64,000 nt of DNA from Tillus elongatus (lineage: Eukaryota; Arthropoda; Insecta; Coleoptera; Cleridae). Positions 47,522 to 58,618 of this stretch are shown here, piece by piece; positions within the stretch are counted from its first letter, which is position 1; each line of letters starts with the position of its first letter. Below the pieces are notes generated by a model. The model searched no databases and was not told the origin of the DNA. It saw only the letters and a program-made list of their open reading frames with translations. Location: positions 18,632,090 to 18,696,089 of the forward strand of contig OZ023266.1 in NCBI GenBank assembly GCA_964006375.1, given 5' to 3'. The position numbers and the translations under genes are program-made.

Positions 47522-47534
47522 GACTAAGGGCATG

Positions 47535-49235
47535 CACAATAAACAAAATCTCCCTTATCTCCCAATCATTTGCCTCCCTGCGGCATACAAAATAGTCACT
47601 TGTATTCTGGCGGGCAAAATTAACGATCAGATCATTCAGAATCATATTCTCGCGAAAGAACAAAATGGATGCCCAAGACGGCACAGGGATGCAAGGAGCC
47701 TCTTGCCACTGACAAAATTATTACATCTCAAGTTAAAAAAAAATAAGCATAATATTACCATCGGTTGAATCGACTACCGAAAAACATTTGATTCCATCCC
47801 ACACACTTGGCTACTCGAAGTCTTGCGAATATACAGGGTCGACGTATAGGAGCCCTTGAAGCATGCATGCAAAATTGGCGTACACACCTCATGATCAGAA
47901 GCCAGGATGCTACAACCACTCCAGTGGAACTCGACTTCAACCCAGGCATCATTTAGGTGGAGAGTTTAAGTCCCCTCTGGTTCTCTCTAGCTATGAACCC
48001 GTGGTAAATCCATGTGTTAAACAAGACTTCCTACGGATTCCACATCGGACGCAGTAATGTAGGAGGGGTTACGCGCCAGTTCTACGTCGACGATTTGAAA
48101 CTCTACTCAAAGAATGCTGATGAGCTAGGAAGCATGACGGAGATTGTGAGGGGCTTCGACGACGAGATCCGTATAGAATTCGGACTAGACAAGTGTGCGG
48201 TTCTCCATGTTAAACGCGGCCGACCAGTAACATAACAGGATATGACGCTAATGTAAGGCGAATTTATTCAGGGCTTCGCCTCTGATGCCGCTTACTTGGC
48301 CATCCAACAATTCATCTCTGTAAAGACCACAGAGGTGCGGCAGACTGTGGAGAACAAAGTATTGGCTAGAGTGAGGACGTTGTGCAAAACTTACCTGTCC
48401 ATCAGGAATAAAACCAGAATCATAAACACAACAATCCCTGTTGCTACCTACCCTTGTGGCATCCTCGATTGGTCGGCAACTACGCTCCAGGAGTTTGATA
48501 AAATGATTCGTTCCGTTGTGAAAGAGCATTGAATACTGAATCCTAGGAGTTCCTTGCACTGCTTGTACTTACCTATTAACATTGGTTAACGTAGACTCCT
48601 TTCGTTGGAAGTGATGTATGACAGACAATGCAGGCGGTTCATAGAATACTTTTGAGATAAAAGACGACTAGTGGTGGAACGTGCGCAGAGACAAAAAATC
48701 GCAGTTAGATTGTTTCGACCTCAAACAACCCGATCAGGATCACGTCCCTACTGTTGTTTCGATTGTGGATGGGCACCGGCACGTTTGGAGGAAAATGGAG
48801 CTGCATCGGCGCTTACCCGCATGTCTGACGGCACCTCACGTTGACCTCCGCGCGTCAACTGGAGTTAAGGACAGTAGGCTTGTTTGCAGAGGTTGCAGAG
48901 GAATTTCTATACGCGATTGACAATCAGGTCATTAGCACGCGCAAGTACCAGCGGCACATCATGAGGCAAGATCTCAGCGATCTGTGTAGACTTTGTCAAA
49001 AAAAAAAAAGCCGGAAACCATTCAGCATGTGACGGATGCTCGTAACTCCTTGGTCCAGTTAGATTACAAGAAACATCATGGCAACGTGGCTAAGGTCGTC
49101 CATCAGGCCTTGGAAAAACATTTAGTCCAGCTACCGAAGAAACCAGCAGCTTTAGTTGCAGTACAATACTTTCTCGTATATGTATTAGGACCACTGTTTC
49201 ACAACAGCTTCAAAGTACACCAAACGCAACATAAA
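47535..49235 (+). pseudogene. LINE of R4/Dong or related type (decayed)
   Basis: A different LINE follows directly. Blocks in order: LPIICLPAAYKIVTCILAGK, ILAKEQNGCPRRHRDARSLL, IDYRKTFDSIPHTWLLEVLR (motif A, first Asp kept), then in shifting frames PGI-F region and FYVDDLKLYSKNADELGSM (motif C, about 48081-48137). EFGLDKCAVLHVKRGRPVT and TIPVATYPCGILDW come next. A C-terminal CRLCQ...TIQHVTD region near 48985-49035 looks like the zinc-binding part before a restriction-like endonuclease. Many frameshifts. Assignment to the R2/R4/NeSL side of LINEs is from motif style, not a search. Confidence 0.65.
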
Positions 49236-49924
49236 TAACTCGTGTAAAACAGAAAACTTGAAAACCGTTTGCCTTATTACTTCTTCTAAAAGAGGTGCTA
49301 TATAAATAACATGTTCGCCTGGTATTTTCTATTATGTATATGGTTAATTGGCCGCCTGGTAGCTAAAATGCCAGGATAACTGATATTAAAAAAAAAGCTC
49401 TAGCAACGTCAGATCTTCGAATAAAAATTACATCTAAAAGGTCCATTGTCCCTTGATCCACTTAAAACGAATTGTGTGTCAGTGGGTATATAAATCGCGA
49501 ATAAACTCTATCGTCGTATTTGACATACATGAGCTGGAGAATAAATGGAGAATCAACTCCACTCCTATACTCTCCAACCTCTATTTTATGCGGGGAAAAC
49601 CGCCACCAAACGTACGTATTGCGTATACAGTGAGATATAGAAAGAGGTGGAGTAGGCGGCGAGAGAGAGAGAGAGAGAGAGAGATAACACGCTCTCTGTT
49701 ACCGAGTTTAAAAGGTCCAGGCTGGAGTGTTGGCAAATAGACCAAGAGCTGATTCCATTACGGTCCCTATTATCCCCTGATTGAAATGAAATTGACACAT
49801 CTGCTACTTAGACTCGCTATTGCTGACCCCGCAGGCAATCATAGAACCACTACACTCTACACGCAATCAGTTAGGACATGGGCGTTACTTAAATAAGAGT
49901 AATAGGCTCATCTGAGCAGTTTGT
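49236..49924. other. Unassigned stretch with (GA)n
   Basis: (GA)n at about 49659-49684. No gene or element recognised; frames crossing the repeat are not supported. Confidence 0.4.
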
Positions 49925-50360
49925 TTAAAAAAGTATCCATGCAGCAAGTGCGTTATGGTAGCGAATTTTCTTTAAAATATTTTTAATAGCAAACGTCTTT
50001 CTTTGATGAAAGCAGGCATCAAACTTGGTTGCCTATATAGTAGAAACAATGTACCATATTTCATTGAAATAAATTTATTGTTTGAAAATATATAAACATT
50101 TTTCAAAAGTTTAGATGCAGCAAATGTGTTATGGAAGTGAATTTCCATAAAAATGTTTTTAATAGCAAATGCTAGCAGGCATCAATCTGATTACCGGTAT
50201 AGCCTATGTAGTAGAAACAATGTACTATATTTTATCAAAATTACTTATGGTTTAAAAATATACAAAAAAAATCGAAAATAAACTTAAGTGTTGGTTTTCT
50301 AACCAACAAAGCTTACGTTAATAGCAAATTCAGTGATTGAAATTTGAAGGAATTAGTGAA
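49925..50360 (-). repeat. Two HINE-like 3' end modules in tandem
   Basis: Minus-oriented 3' ends start at about 49928 (GTATCCATGCAGCAAGTGCG) and 50107 (GTTTAGATGCAGCAAATGTG). Each is followed by the ATTTTTAATAGCAAA and GTAGAAACAATGTAC stretch of the facing-end module. The second ends at GTGAAAATTCGG near 50360. Confidence 0.7.
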
Positions 50361-50790
50361 AATTCGGTAAATTTGCAGATTAGCTCCCGAACGCTTTTCA
50401 ACAAATTGTTTTCAGAAACATTACTAGGACCCCACCTGGATGCACAAACCACAAGAAAAATTTCTTGTTCACACCCCCCAAGGAAGTTATGGGACTGGGA
50501 GTGAATAGGGGTTGTGTGCGGGGTAGGCAGGGTTTAAGGGGGATATGGCTTCAAGGTGTGAAAAATACAGCTTTCAAGCCCACTTTATTCGAATTTTCTG
50601 CTCATATTTCCTTTTTACTACCTACCCCGCTCAGCACCCCTACTCACTCCTGGTCCCGTATCTTCCTTGGGGGGTAAGAACAAGACATTTTTCTTGGGGT
50701 TTGTAGATCCATGGGGGGAAGGGGTTACAGGTTTCTGAAAAAAGTTTTTTGAAAAACGTTCGGAAGCTAAACTGCAAATTTACCGAAAAT
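50361..50790. repeat. Foldback sequence founding the tandem array
   Basis: The left arm (GCAGATTAGCTCCCGAACGC, TTCTTGTTCACACCCCCCAA, GTGCGGGGTAGGCAG) is the inverted copy of the right arm (CTACCTACCCCGCTCAGCAC, TTGGGGGGTAAGAACAAG, AACGTTCGGAAGCTAAACTG). Its unpaired centre is about 100 bp. The arms start next to HINE-like 3' sequence on both sides. The right arm is the first unit of the 278-bp tandem array. Confidence 0.75.
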
Positions 50791-51790
50791 TCGCTACCAA
50801 AACGCACTTACTGCGTCCAGATTTTTTTCTTACAAACGCATCATATTTCGATAAAAAATGGAAAAATGCATTAACGAATTTGATCTACGAAAATTAGCAA
50901 AAAAAAATTATACACCCCTACTCACTCCTGATCCCGTAACTTCCTTGGGGAGTGTGAACAAGAAATTTTCCTTGGATTTTGTGGATCCAGGGGGGTGGGG
51001 GCCTAGCCAGGTTTCTGAAAACAGTTTTTTGAAAAGCGTTCGGGAGCTAAACTGCAAATTTACCGAAAATTCGCTACCAAAACCCACTTACTGCGCCCAG
51101 ATTTTTTTCTTACAAACGCATCATATTTAAACAAAAATGCAAAAATGCATTAACGAATTTGTTCTATGAAATTTAGCTAAAAAAATTATGCACCCCCGAC
51201 TCACTCCTGGTCCCGTAACTTCCTTGGGGGGTGTGAACAAAAATTTTTTCTTGGGGTTTGTGGAGCCAGGGGGGATGGGGGCAAGTTTCTGAAAACGGTT
51301 TTTTTTTAAGCGTTCAGAAGCTAAACTGCAAATTTACCGAAAATTCGCTACCAAAACACACTTACTGCGTACAGATTTTTTTCTTACAAACGCATCATAT
51401 TTAAACAAAAAATGCAAAAATGCATTAACGAATTTGTTCTATGAAATTTAGCTAAAAAAAAATTATGCACCCCTACTCACTCCTGGTCGCGTAACTTCCT
51501 TGGGGGGTGTGAACAAGAAATTTTTCTTGAGGTTTGTGGATCCAGGGGGGATGGGGGCAAGTTTCTGAAAACAATTTTTTTTTAAGCGTTCAGGAGCTAA
51601 ACTGAAAATTTACTGAAAATGTAAAGGGGGGCTAGTTTCTGAAAACAGTTTTTTGAAAAGCGTTCGGGAGCTAATCTGCAAATTTACCGACAATTCGCTA
51701 CCAAAACGCACTTACTGCGTCCAGATTTTTTTCTTATAAACGCATATTTCGATAAAAAATGCAAAAATGCATTAACAAATTTGTTCTACG
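50645..51790. repeat. Tandem array, about 278-bp units each with a HINE 3' end
   Basis: CACTCCTGGTCCCGTA-type starts are at 50645, 50923, 51202 and 51478, with periods of 278, 279 and 276, and a shortened last unit from about 51610. Each unit joins the GC-richer foldback arm (CTTCCTTGGGGGGTGTGAAC, GATCCAGGGGGGATGGGGGC) to a HINE-like 3' end. That end reads GAAAATTCGCTACCAAAACG, then CACTTACTGCGTCCAG. Each closes with ATGCAAAAATGCATTAACG. The units are well conserved, so the array is recent or homogenised. Confidence 0.88.
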
Positions 51791-52389
51791 ATAATTAGCT
51801 AAAAAAAATTATAGACCGTTAAACCATAAACTTCACTAAACCTACAAATAACTCTCCGAAAAGCCACCAAACTTAACTAAACTGACAGCCAAAACATCAG
51901 AGAAAGGGTCTATTTGAAATGGATATTCTGTAAATATTTTAGTAAAATGAAGGGCAATGACGGTTGAATCTGAAACTTAAGGGTTCGCACAACACTCTTC
52001 TTGCAACATTTTCTTTTCACAAACGGTATTTGTTTCACATTCTTTGCCTAAACATTGCCAATTTTGACGTTTAAAATTGCGAGTTTGACGTTTTGAGGAA
52101 AACTCCAAAATTTGTTGCTTTAACTGCCCATAACTTCTTTGTCTTCAAACCTAGGGACCTAGATTTTGGTACAGAGTTCACTCTTTATAATATAAACTCG
52201 TGTACCAAATTTGGTTTCCCTTACTTTGTTACTTCTGGAGATATGATTTTTTTTATAAAGAAAATACAAAATTTTCCGGGAAAACCTGGTCCTATTTTCC
52301 TGGCTAACGAAGTTATCCAAGCCACTTGCAAAAGGAAGGTACTCTGCAAATTTTATCAAGATCGGTCCATTATTTTTTGAGTTATTGAT

Positions 52390-52464
<75 letters not shown>

Positions 52465-52508
52465 ACAGATCTCCCCATAAGCGAATTTTTTTAAAAAAAA
52501 TTCGCTAA
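51791..52508 (-). mobile_element. HINE-like copy H19, GCGAA subtype
   Basis: Minus-oriented. It runs from the unit joint (TTATAGACCGTTAAACC) through GGGCAATGACGG, the TTGCCAATTTTGACG and AAAGAAAATAC blocks and ATTTTTTGAGTTATTGATC to (TA)n at 52394-52460. The 5' hairpin AGCGAATTTTTTTA...AAAAATTCGCTAAAA ends at 52508. The hairpin uses GCGAA and TTCGC where most copies have GTGAA and TTCAC. The 3' ends in the adjacent array also use TTCGC. Confidence 0.8.
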
Positions 52509-52600
52509 AAGTATCCATGCAGCAAGTGCGTTATGGTAGCAAATGTTCATAAAAATCATTCAAATAACAAATAATCCTAAATAAATTAAAATGGGTGCAT
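52509..52600 (-). repeat. HINE-like 3' end fragment, head-to-tail with H19
   Basis: GTATCCATGCAGCAAGTGCG at 52509 directly follows the 5' terminus of H19. The element continues with GTTATGGTAGCAAATGTTC and fades before the (AAT)n tract. Confidence 0.7.
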
Positions 52601-52759
<159 letters not shown>

Positions 52760-52769
52760 CTTCATTATC

Positions 52770-54110
52770 CATTTTGAGAGCATAAAAGCTACATTGGATT
52801 TGTCAGCCTTTTATAATAATAAATTTTTCACAAAATCAAAATATTCATTTAACGTATAAAAACACTGGTCTGATAAAAAAGAAGAAACTTGACTTTTAAA
52901 CACCTTAATATTTTGGATATTTTTTTAAATTATTAGGAAGATGATTAAATAGTTTTAATCCAATACAGTCTGGAGAGTCTTTTATCATCTTAGTTCTAGC
53001 ATACGGAATATAAAAGTTACAAGCCTGTCTGGTACTAAAGGTATGAACATCACTGTTTAGTCTAAATTAATCACAATTTTTAAAAACATATATACACAAC
53101 TCTAAAATATAAAAACATATCATAGTTAAGATTTTATGAGTAGAAAAGTAGACCCGGCATGACGTCATCTTTCCTATGTTGAAAATAGAGCGTATTATTC
53201 CAAAGACATCATGCAGCCAGGTAGAATTACCCCACAGACATATACTGTACCTCATTCTAGAATCAATATGACTGTAGTATAAAGATATTAATTGCTTTTC
53301 AGTCAAAACATTTCTTATATTTATAAATAAAAAATTAAGAGATCCAAGCCTTGAAACAAACGTCGTACAGTGCAACTTTCAGTTGAGATGCTCATCAACG
53401 TGTACTCCAAGAAACCTGTAGTCATTGACACACGTTAGATAAGTATTGTCAAAACCCACACTAATTCTATCAACCTCCTTTTGATGCGGATGAAATCTCA
53501 CTATTTCTGTCTTCGGTGAATTAAAATATATCAGACACCGAGAGAACCAACTCTTTAAGTTATTAAAAACTTGATGACATTTATTACTCAAAGCATCATC
53601 TGTCTTTTCAGAAATGATTAGAGACGTATCATCCGCATATAGAGTAAAATGCGCATCAGGAGATACTTTATCAAACTCAGTGACGTAAAGGATAAAAAGA
53701 ATAGGGCCCAGTATTGAGCCTTGAGGCACACCAGTAGGAACAGCAACACGCTCAGAACATATCCTACTTATTCGTTCTAATGTCTTGAACTTTATCTCAG
53801 TATACTGTTCTCTGTCCGTAAGGTAAGAGTCAATCCAGCCAAGCGCATTACCTCTCAAACCATAACAATAAAGCCTGTCACACAGCACCCTATGGTCAAC
53901 ACAATCGAAGGCCTTGCTGAAATCACAAAAAATCCCAACAGGGCACTCGCCAGCCTCCAAACAAATGACTAAGCCTTCATAGAAGACAATGAGAGTCGTT
54001 GTAGTGGAGTGACCCTCTCTAAAGCCGTGCTGACAGGCAGACAATATACTACATGACTGCAAAAATTGTTCCAATCGATTTAGATAGCTATATTCAAATA
54101 TTATACTGGC
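52770..54110 (-). pseudogene. LINE (jockey/CR1 group) reverse transcriptase, minus strand
   Basis: From 54074 downward: CQHGFREGHSTTTTLIVFYE, PVGIFCDFSKAFDCVDHRVL (motif A, catalytic Asp kept), VPTGVPQGSILGPILFILYV (motif B), and LYADDTSLI with YADD at 53628-53639. One in-frame TGA lies at 53379-53381. The frame continues to about 53067 (LISLYYSHIDSRMRYSICLW). A damaged C-terminus lies around 53060-52870 (PYARTKMIKDSPDCIGLK, LFNHLPNNLK). The copy is 5' truncated near 54110 and ends at the (AAT)n tail. The catalytic core is intact in sequence. Confidence 0.85.
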
Positions 54111-54184
54111 CTGATGAAATTCGGTACAGATCTTGCCTTTGCAAAGCCTTTTTTATGCAGTGTTTTATTTACTAGGTTAACAAA

Positions 54185-54420
54185 AAACTAATAAATACGC
54201 TTGGGGAACCCAAATAACCACTACACGTGTTTAAAAATTTGACGATCGTTTCATTAACCAAGTTAGCATCATCAGATGATGAATAATTATAAATATATTA
54301 CATTTACAACTCTGTTTATATTCTTGTGCAAGCAGTCGGTCTATGACGACTGAGGATGGTCCAACAGAACAAAAATTAACATATTTCGTTTAACGGAAAA
54401 AACTGAATTCTTTTATTATC
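54185..54420 (-). repeat. Penelope-like 3' end copy
   Basis: Minus-strand relative of 7015-7325: CTTGGGGAACCCAAATAACC, GACGATCGTTTCATTAACC, ATCATCAGATGATGAATAAT, GGTCTATGACGACTGAGG and ATATTTCGTTTAACGG. On the minus strand CTGATGA (54275-54269) is followed by a hairpin-forming stretch and GAAAC. Confidence 0.7.
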
Positions 54421-54599
54421 TGCCGAACGTGCTTCTTTCGGTCTTTCTCATAAAGTGTCCAATCAAAAAACTGGTCATAGGCGGCTGAGCCGAATTCATA
54501 CACCTTGATGCCTTGAGGTATGCTTAATTTGACAGCACCAGTGACAAATGGTACAATTAAATGAGGGAACAGGTCACCAATAACCCTAACCGGTTTTCG

Positions 54600-55800
54600 A
54601 AGTGGAGTCTTGAAAACGGCTATCTTTATAAGTATGTCAAGTCAGATGTGCCAGAGCTGTTGGCTCGTGAAACCTGAAAAGCGGTAGTACCCAAAGACCA
54701 TAGAAAACAACTTATTAAGCTACATCATGACGAACCACGTTGCGGACATCCTGGCGTGTATAAAACCTTCTGGAGGCTGCATCAAAAATATACTTGGCAC
54801 AAGATTAGGTTTGATGTAGCCGAATATGTCCGAAGATGTTCGTCCTATTTACAACATAAACATGAACAACGGTTACCAGCAGGCTTCATGGTTACTCGAC
54901 CCCAAATAACGACCCCGTGGCCAATGATTAGTTTAGTCTACATGGGGCCCATTCGCAGAAGTAGAAATGGTTTTACACACCTGATAGTCGTCTGTGGTTA
55001 CGTCATAAAATATTAAGTGATGTGTCCTGTATGTTTTGCTCGAACTGAACATTTGGAGAATTTTTTAGGAGAGCAGATCTTCCTCGTGTATGGGGTTCCT
55101 CAAATTTTAATATGCGACAACGGTAGTCAAATGCGTAGTAAGGAATTCCAAAACTTATGTAGGAAATATAACACCAAAATTCACTACAGAGCAAATTACA
55201 ATCCTAAGGCGGACGCAGTCGAGCGATACAATCATGTTATCAAGAGAATAATTTCCACCTATGTAGGGGACACTCATAAAAACTGGGATCAACAAGTAAC
55301 TGCCATAAGATGTGCGCTCAGAACAGCAAAGAGTGAAATAACTGATTTTACCCCATATTATGCCAACTTCGGAACAAGTTACATTGAAGATGGAAGGGAG
55401 CATAATATGTCACTGGAAGGCCAGAACTCTGTACCCAATAAAATCACCAACGAAGCCGAGAAACGGCGAGAGGGTTACCAGAAAAAAGAACAACACTATA
55501 AAAAGTAGGATAGAGGCTGCTCAAGAAAAAAATAGGCATCATCGTTATAATCTTCGACGCAGACCTGCAGAATATAACGTTGGTGACAAGGTTTGAAAGA
55601 AGAATAAAGTTCTTTGGGATGCGCCTAGAGGGATTAATCCCGGATTATGCCCACCTTATGTTGGACCGTATACGATTGGCCAGGAGATTGGTTCCTGCTC
55701 CTATGAGCTATCAGATGAAATAGGACGCTGCATAGGGGTCTGGTATGTACATGATTTGAAACCGTTCTATTCAGGTTGCGGATACAACGGGTTGGGTGGT
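54600..55800 (+). pseudogene. Ty3/gypsy-type integrase (decayed)
   Basis: C-terminal Pol region of an LTR retrotransposon. An H2C2 zinc-binding segment (LHHDEPRCGHPGVYKTFW ... YVRRCSSYLQHK, second Cys lost) lies at about 54720-54870. The integrase core follows: PWPMISLVYMGP, where the first catalytic Asp is missing, then a stop at 55014-55016, LICDNGSQMRSKEFQ with the second Asp, and ADAVERYNHVIKRII with the Glu. A GPY/F-like module (PPYVGPYTIGQEIG) is at about 55650-55690, in frame after stops. It ends with DLKPFYSG near 55780. At least four stops or frameshifts. Upstream RT and RNase H are absent. Confidence 0.82.
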
Positions 55801-55806
55801 GGGAAT

Positions 55807-56045
55807 ACGGGTTGATAGTTCCTCAAACTATTAATCTTGTAACTTGCTTAGATTACGGGTTGATAGTTTCTCAAACTATCAGTCTTTTAACTTGCTTTGA
55901 AAACCAGTAGGTAGTCCTTCACACTATCAACATCTTTACCCTGCGTTGACTACGAGCTGGTAGTTCCTCAAACTATCAATCTTTTGACTTTCCTCGACAA
56001 TGGGTTGATAGTCCATCAGACTTTCAATCTTTTAAGTTTCTAGTA
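55807..56045. repeat. Five 48-bp tandem repeats with hairpins
   Basis: Units start at about 55807, 55855, 55903, 55952 and 56000. Each has GGGTTGATAGTTCCTCAAAC and TATCAATCTTTTAACTT, so GATAGTTtctcAAACTATC forms a small hairpin in each. The array sits between the integrase C-terminus and the LTR start, in the element's 3' non-coding region. Confidence 0.85.
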
Positions 56046-56198
56046 GCCCTCCATTATGGACTAGTCGCTACGACATCCGGCTCTTCTCCAGGAGGCTTGG
56101 GTCTTTTGACTGGTATGCTGTCATGAAGAGGTTGTCCTTCAGGTTACCTATCCTTTAACTTGGTGTATCGGTAAATCTTTGAAGCTTCACTTCTGTCC

Positions 56199-56385
56199 AA
56201 AAGGAGAGGGAGTGTGACGGTTCTAAACATCACCTTCAAATTTTTAAAGCTTATTGCTCAGACATGATTAAATAAATGGTGACATCGACTATAAGTATAT
56301 TTACAGAAATGAATTCGGAAACAGACTATAAGAACATATTTGTTAAAGAACTTCTAGACTCCTCGTGATGCGCGGTTTAAATTGT
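56199..56385 (+). mobile_element. Polypurine tract and start of 3' LTR
   Basis: AAAAGGAGAGGGAG at 56199-56212 is a good polypurine tract. TGTGACGGTTC at 56213 is a typical LTR start for insect gypsy elements. AATAAA occurs at about 56273. The LTR cannot be followed past about 56385, where Penelope coding sequence begins on the other strand, so it seems truncated. Confidence 0.6.
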
Positions 56386-57010
56386 AGGTAAACAAAGATT
56401 TTTTTTGGCTTTCTTTTTTCTAAATGTCGTTGATTCCACTACCATTTTCTTTGTTTTATGTTTGTTAACTGATTTTTCCACCATGCAAGCAGTGTATCCG
56501 TTACATTTGGCCACGTTCTTAATATACCTCAATTCATTGCTATATCTATCTTGACTTTAAAAAAAATGTAGTAACCTAGTTACTAAAAAATTCAAACTAG
56601 CCAGTTTTTGTGCGTACGTATGATGTGAATCATTCGACATGTAGCTTCGAGTGGTGGTTTCCTTCTTAGCGCCGTCAAATTTTAAAGTGCCTCTATTTTT
56701 GATAACTAGTACATCTAGAATGGGTAGCTTATTATTTTTAGAGTCAATTTTGCTGTTTAATTTGGCAATAAAATCGTCTAATTTGTAAATATTTGTGTTG
56801 AATACTGCGAAAATATCATCCACATAACGAAACTATACCCTAGGAAAAGTCTGAATCTCGCTTTCAAGATTCGTTTCAAATCTACTCATGAAAATGTCCG
56901 TAATAATTGGAGATAGGGGGTTGCATATTGTTGTGCCTTTGGTTTGTTAAAAAAACTCGTAGCTTAATTGAAACATATTTTTGCAGACCTCTTCATTTAT
57001 TAATGTATTT
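56386..57010 (-). pseudogene. Penelope-like reverse transcriptase, C-terminal half
   Basis: Minus-strand frame pieces: NEEVCKNMFQLSYEFF at about 56990, CNPLSPIITDIFMSRFE (the G-x-P-x-G-S-P-L-S-P block, damaged at its start), a stop, then YVDDIFAVFNTNIYKLDDF with the catalytic Asp pair at about 56810-56825. NKLPILDVLVIKNRGTLKFD and SYMSNDSHHTYAQKLASLNF follow. After a break come NELRYIKNVAKCNGY and KKAKKNLCLP near 56500-56390. These are hallmark Penelope-clade blocks. The copy is truncated at both ends and lacks the GIY-YIG domain. It abuts the gypsy LTR on one side and a LINE on the other. Confidence 0.85.
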
Positions 57011-57012
57011 AT

Positions 57013-58529
57013 TGTAGGAGATTTCAATATTCCGTCATATGTCCGGTTTGATCATGTGGATGCCAAGTCAAAATCACTAGATGAGTTTCTGGAATTTGTG
57101 GGGCTCAAACAGTTTAATTCGAATCGGTGTTATTAGACCTTGTCATGGGTAATGTGACTTTTCTCTACCCTGGATGCATGTCCAATGGTTGACGTGGATA
57201 CACACCATCCCCCACTTTCTGTCTCAATTGATTACAATAAAGATTATTTTTCAAAACTCAGGGTTAATAAGCTTTCATCGCGTTATAATTTTCGTGAAGC
57301 AAATTACCCCCTACTATATGAGACACTGAGGTCAATAGAATGGTCCCACTTGTATTCATTGTCTGATGTCAATTTGGTCTGCTCTTTGTTTTATGATTCT
57401 ATCTACCGCTATTTCGAAGTTTACATTCCCCTGTATTCTCCATGGAATCATGGTTACCCACCGTGGGTTACTTCAGATATCATCAAGAAGATTGAGCAAG
57501 AGAGGGGAGCTCTTACGGAATACCATAGAGCCCCTGGCTCCGCCTCTTACAATGTTTTCAGAAATCTAAGATGCTTAGTAAAGTGCAAAATAGAGCAACC
57601 TCACAGGAACTACATCAAGCAGGTTGAAATTTCAATTTTAGACGACCCGAAAACCTTTTGGGCATATTTTCAGGGCGGACTGCTCGACGATCTCTGTGGT
57701 GATGTTGTTTGAGGGGGCTACACTGGATAATCCTATTTCAATTCTAGGAGGTTTTTCGCGCTATTTTAAGAGCGTATACTTGCTCAGCTTGCCTACTGCT
57801 GGCGAAGCTTCTAACAGCTACCACTGTGATCCCACCATATCTCTTGCTAAGATTCCAGACATCATTGAGACATCTGTTAAAAAATTGAAAAAGATCTTCT
57901 CTTCTGGACATGACCAGGCTCCAATCTTCTTTGTACAGACTGTTGTTGTATTTTCCTGCGTCCTCTATCCTGTAGATTTAATAGGTCACTCCAGACATGC
58001 ACATTTCCGGATTTGTGGAAAATTTCCAGGTTTACGCCTGTACACACGAGCGGTAGCCGATCTGAAAATCCGAATTACCAGCCTATTGCAATACTTTCTA
58101 ATTTCGCAAAGGTATTTGAGATATATTTATATCGCTTTGTCTATTCCTCGATCAAAGTTACGTGTCTCCCTTCCAGCAACGTTCCACTGGCACCAATATC
58201 ATCGTGATGACACAATATATTTTCAACGTTTTGAATGTACAAAACCAAGTCGATGTAATTTATATACGCTTTTCAAAGGCCCTCGACAAAATTAACCACA
58301 AGAGCATTTTGTCGAAGCTGGACATGCTGGGATGCTCCTCTCAGTTAGTTAATTTTTTTCGTGCCTACTTCCCAAACAGAACTCAGTACGTGGTCTGTGG
58401 TGGTCACCATATCGAAAACTTTGTTGCAAGGTCTGGAGTTCCTCAAGATTCAAACTAGGCTCCGTCGCTTTTCCTTATTTTCATAAATGACTTGCGACTC
58501 TTGGGTTCAGATTTTTGCTGATTATTTGA

Positions 58530-58618
<89 letters not shown>

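Noticed and set aside
50645..51790. CRISPR-like regular repeat
   Set aside because: Units are about 278 bp, contiguous and without unique spacers; the context is a eukaryotic transposon array.
56213..56505. A 293-bp complete LTR from TGTGACGG to CCGTTACA
   Set aside because: The apparent right end lies inside minus-strand Penelope coding sequence (NVAKCNGY region), so the terminal match is probably chance.
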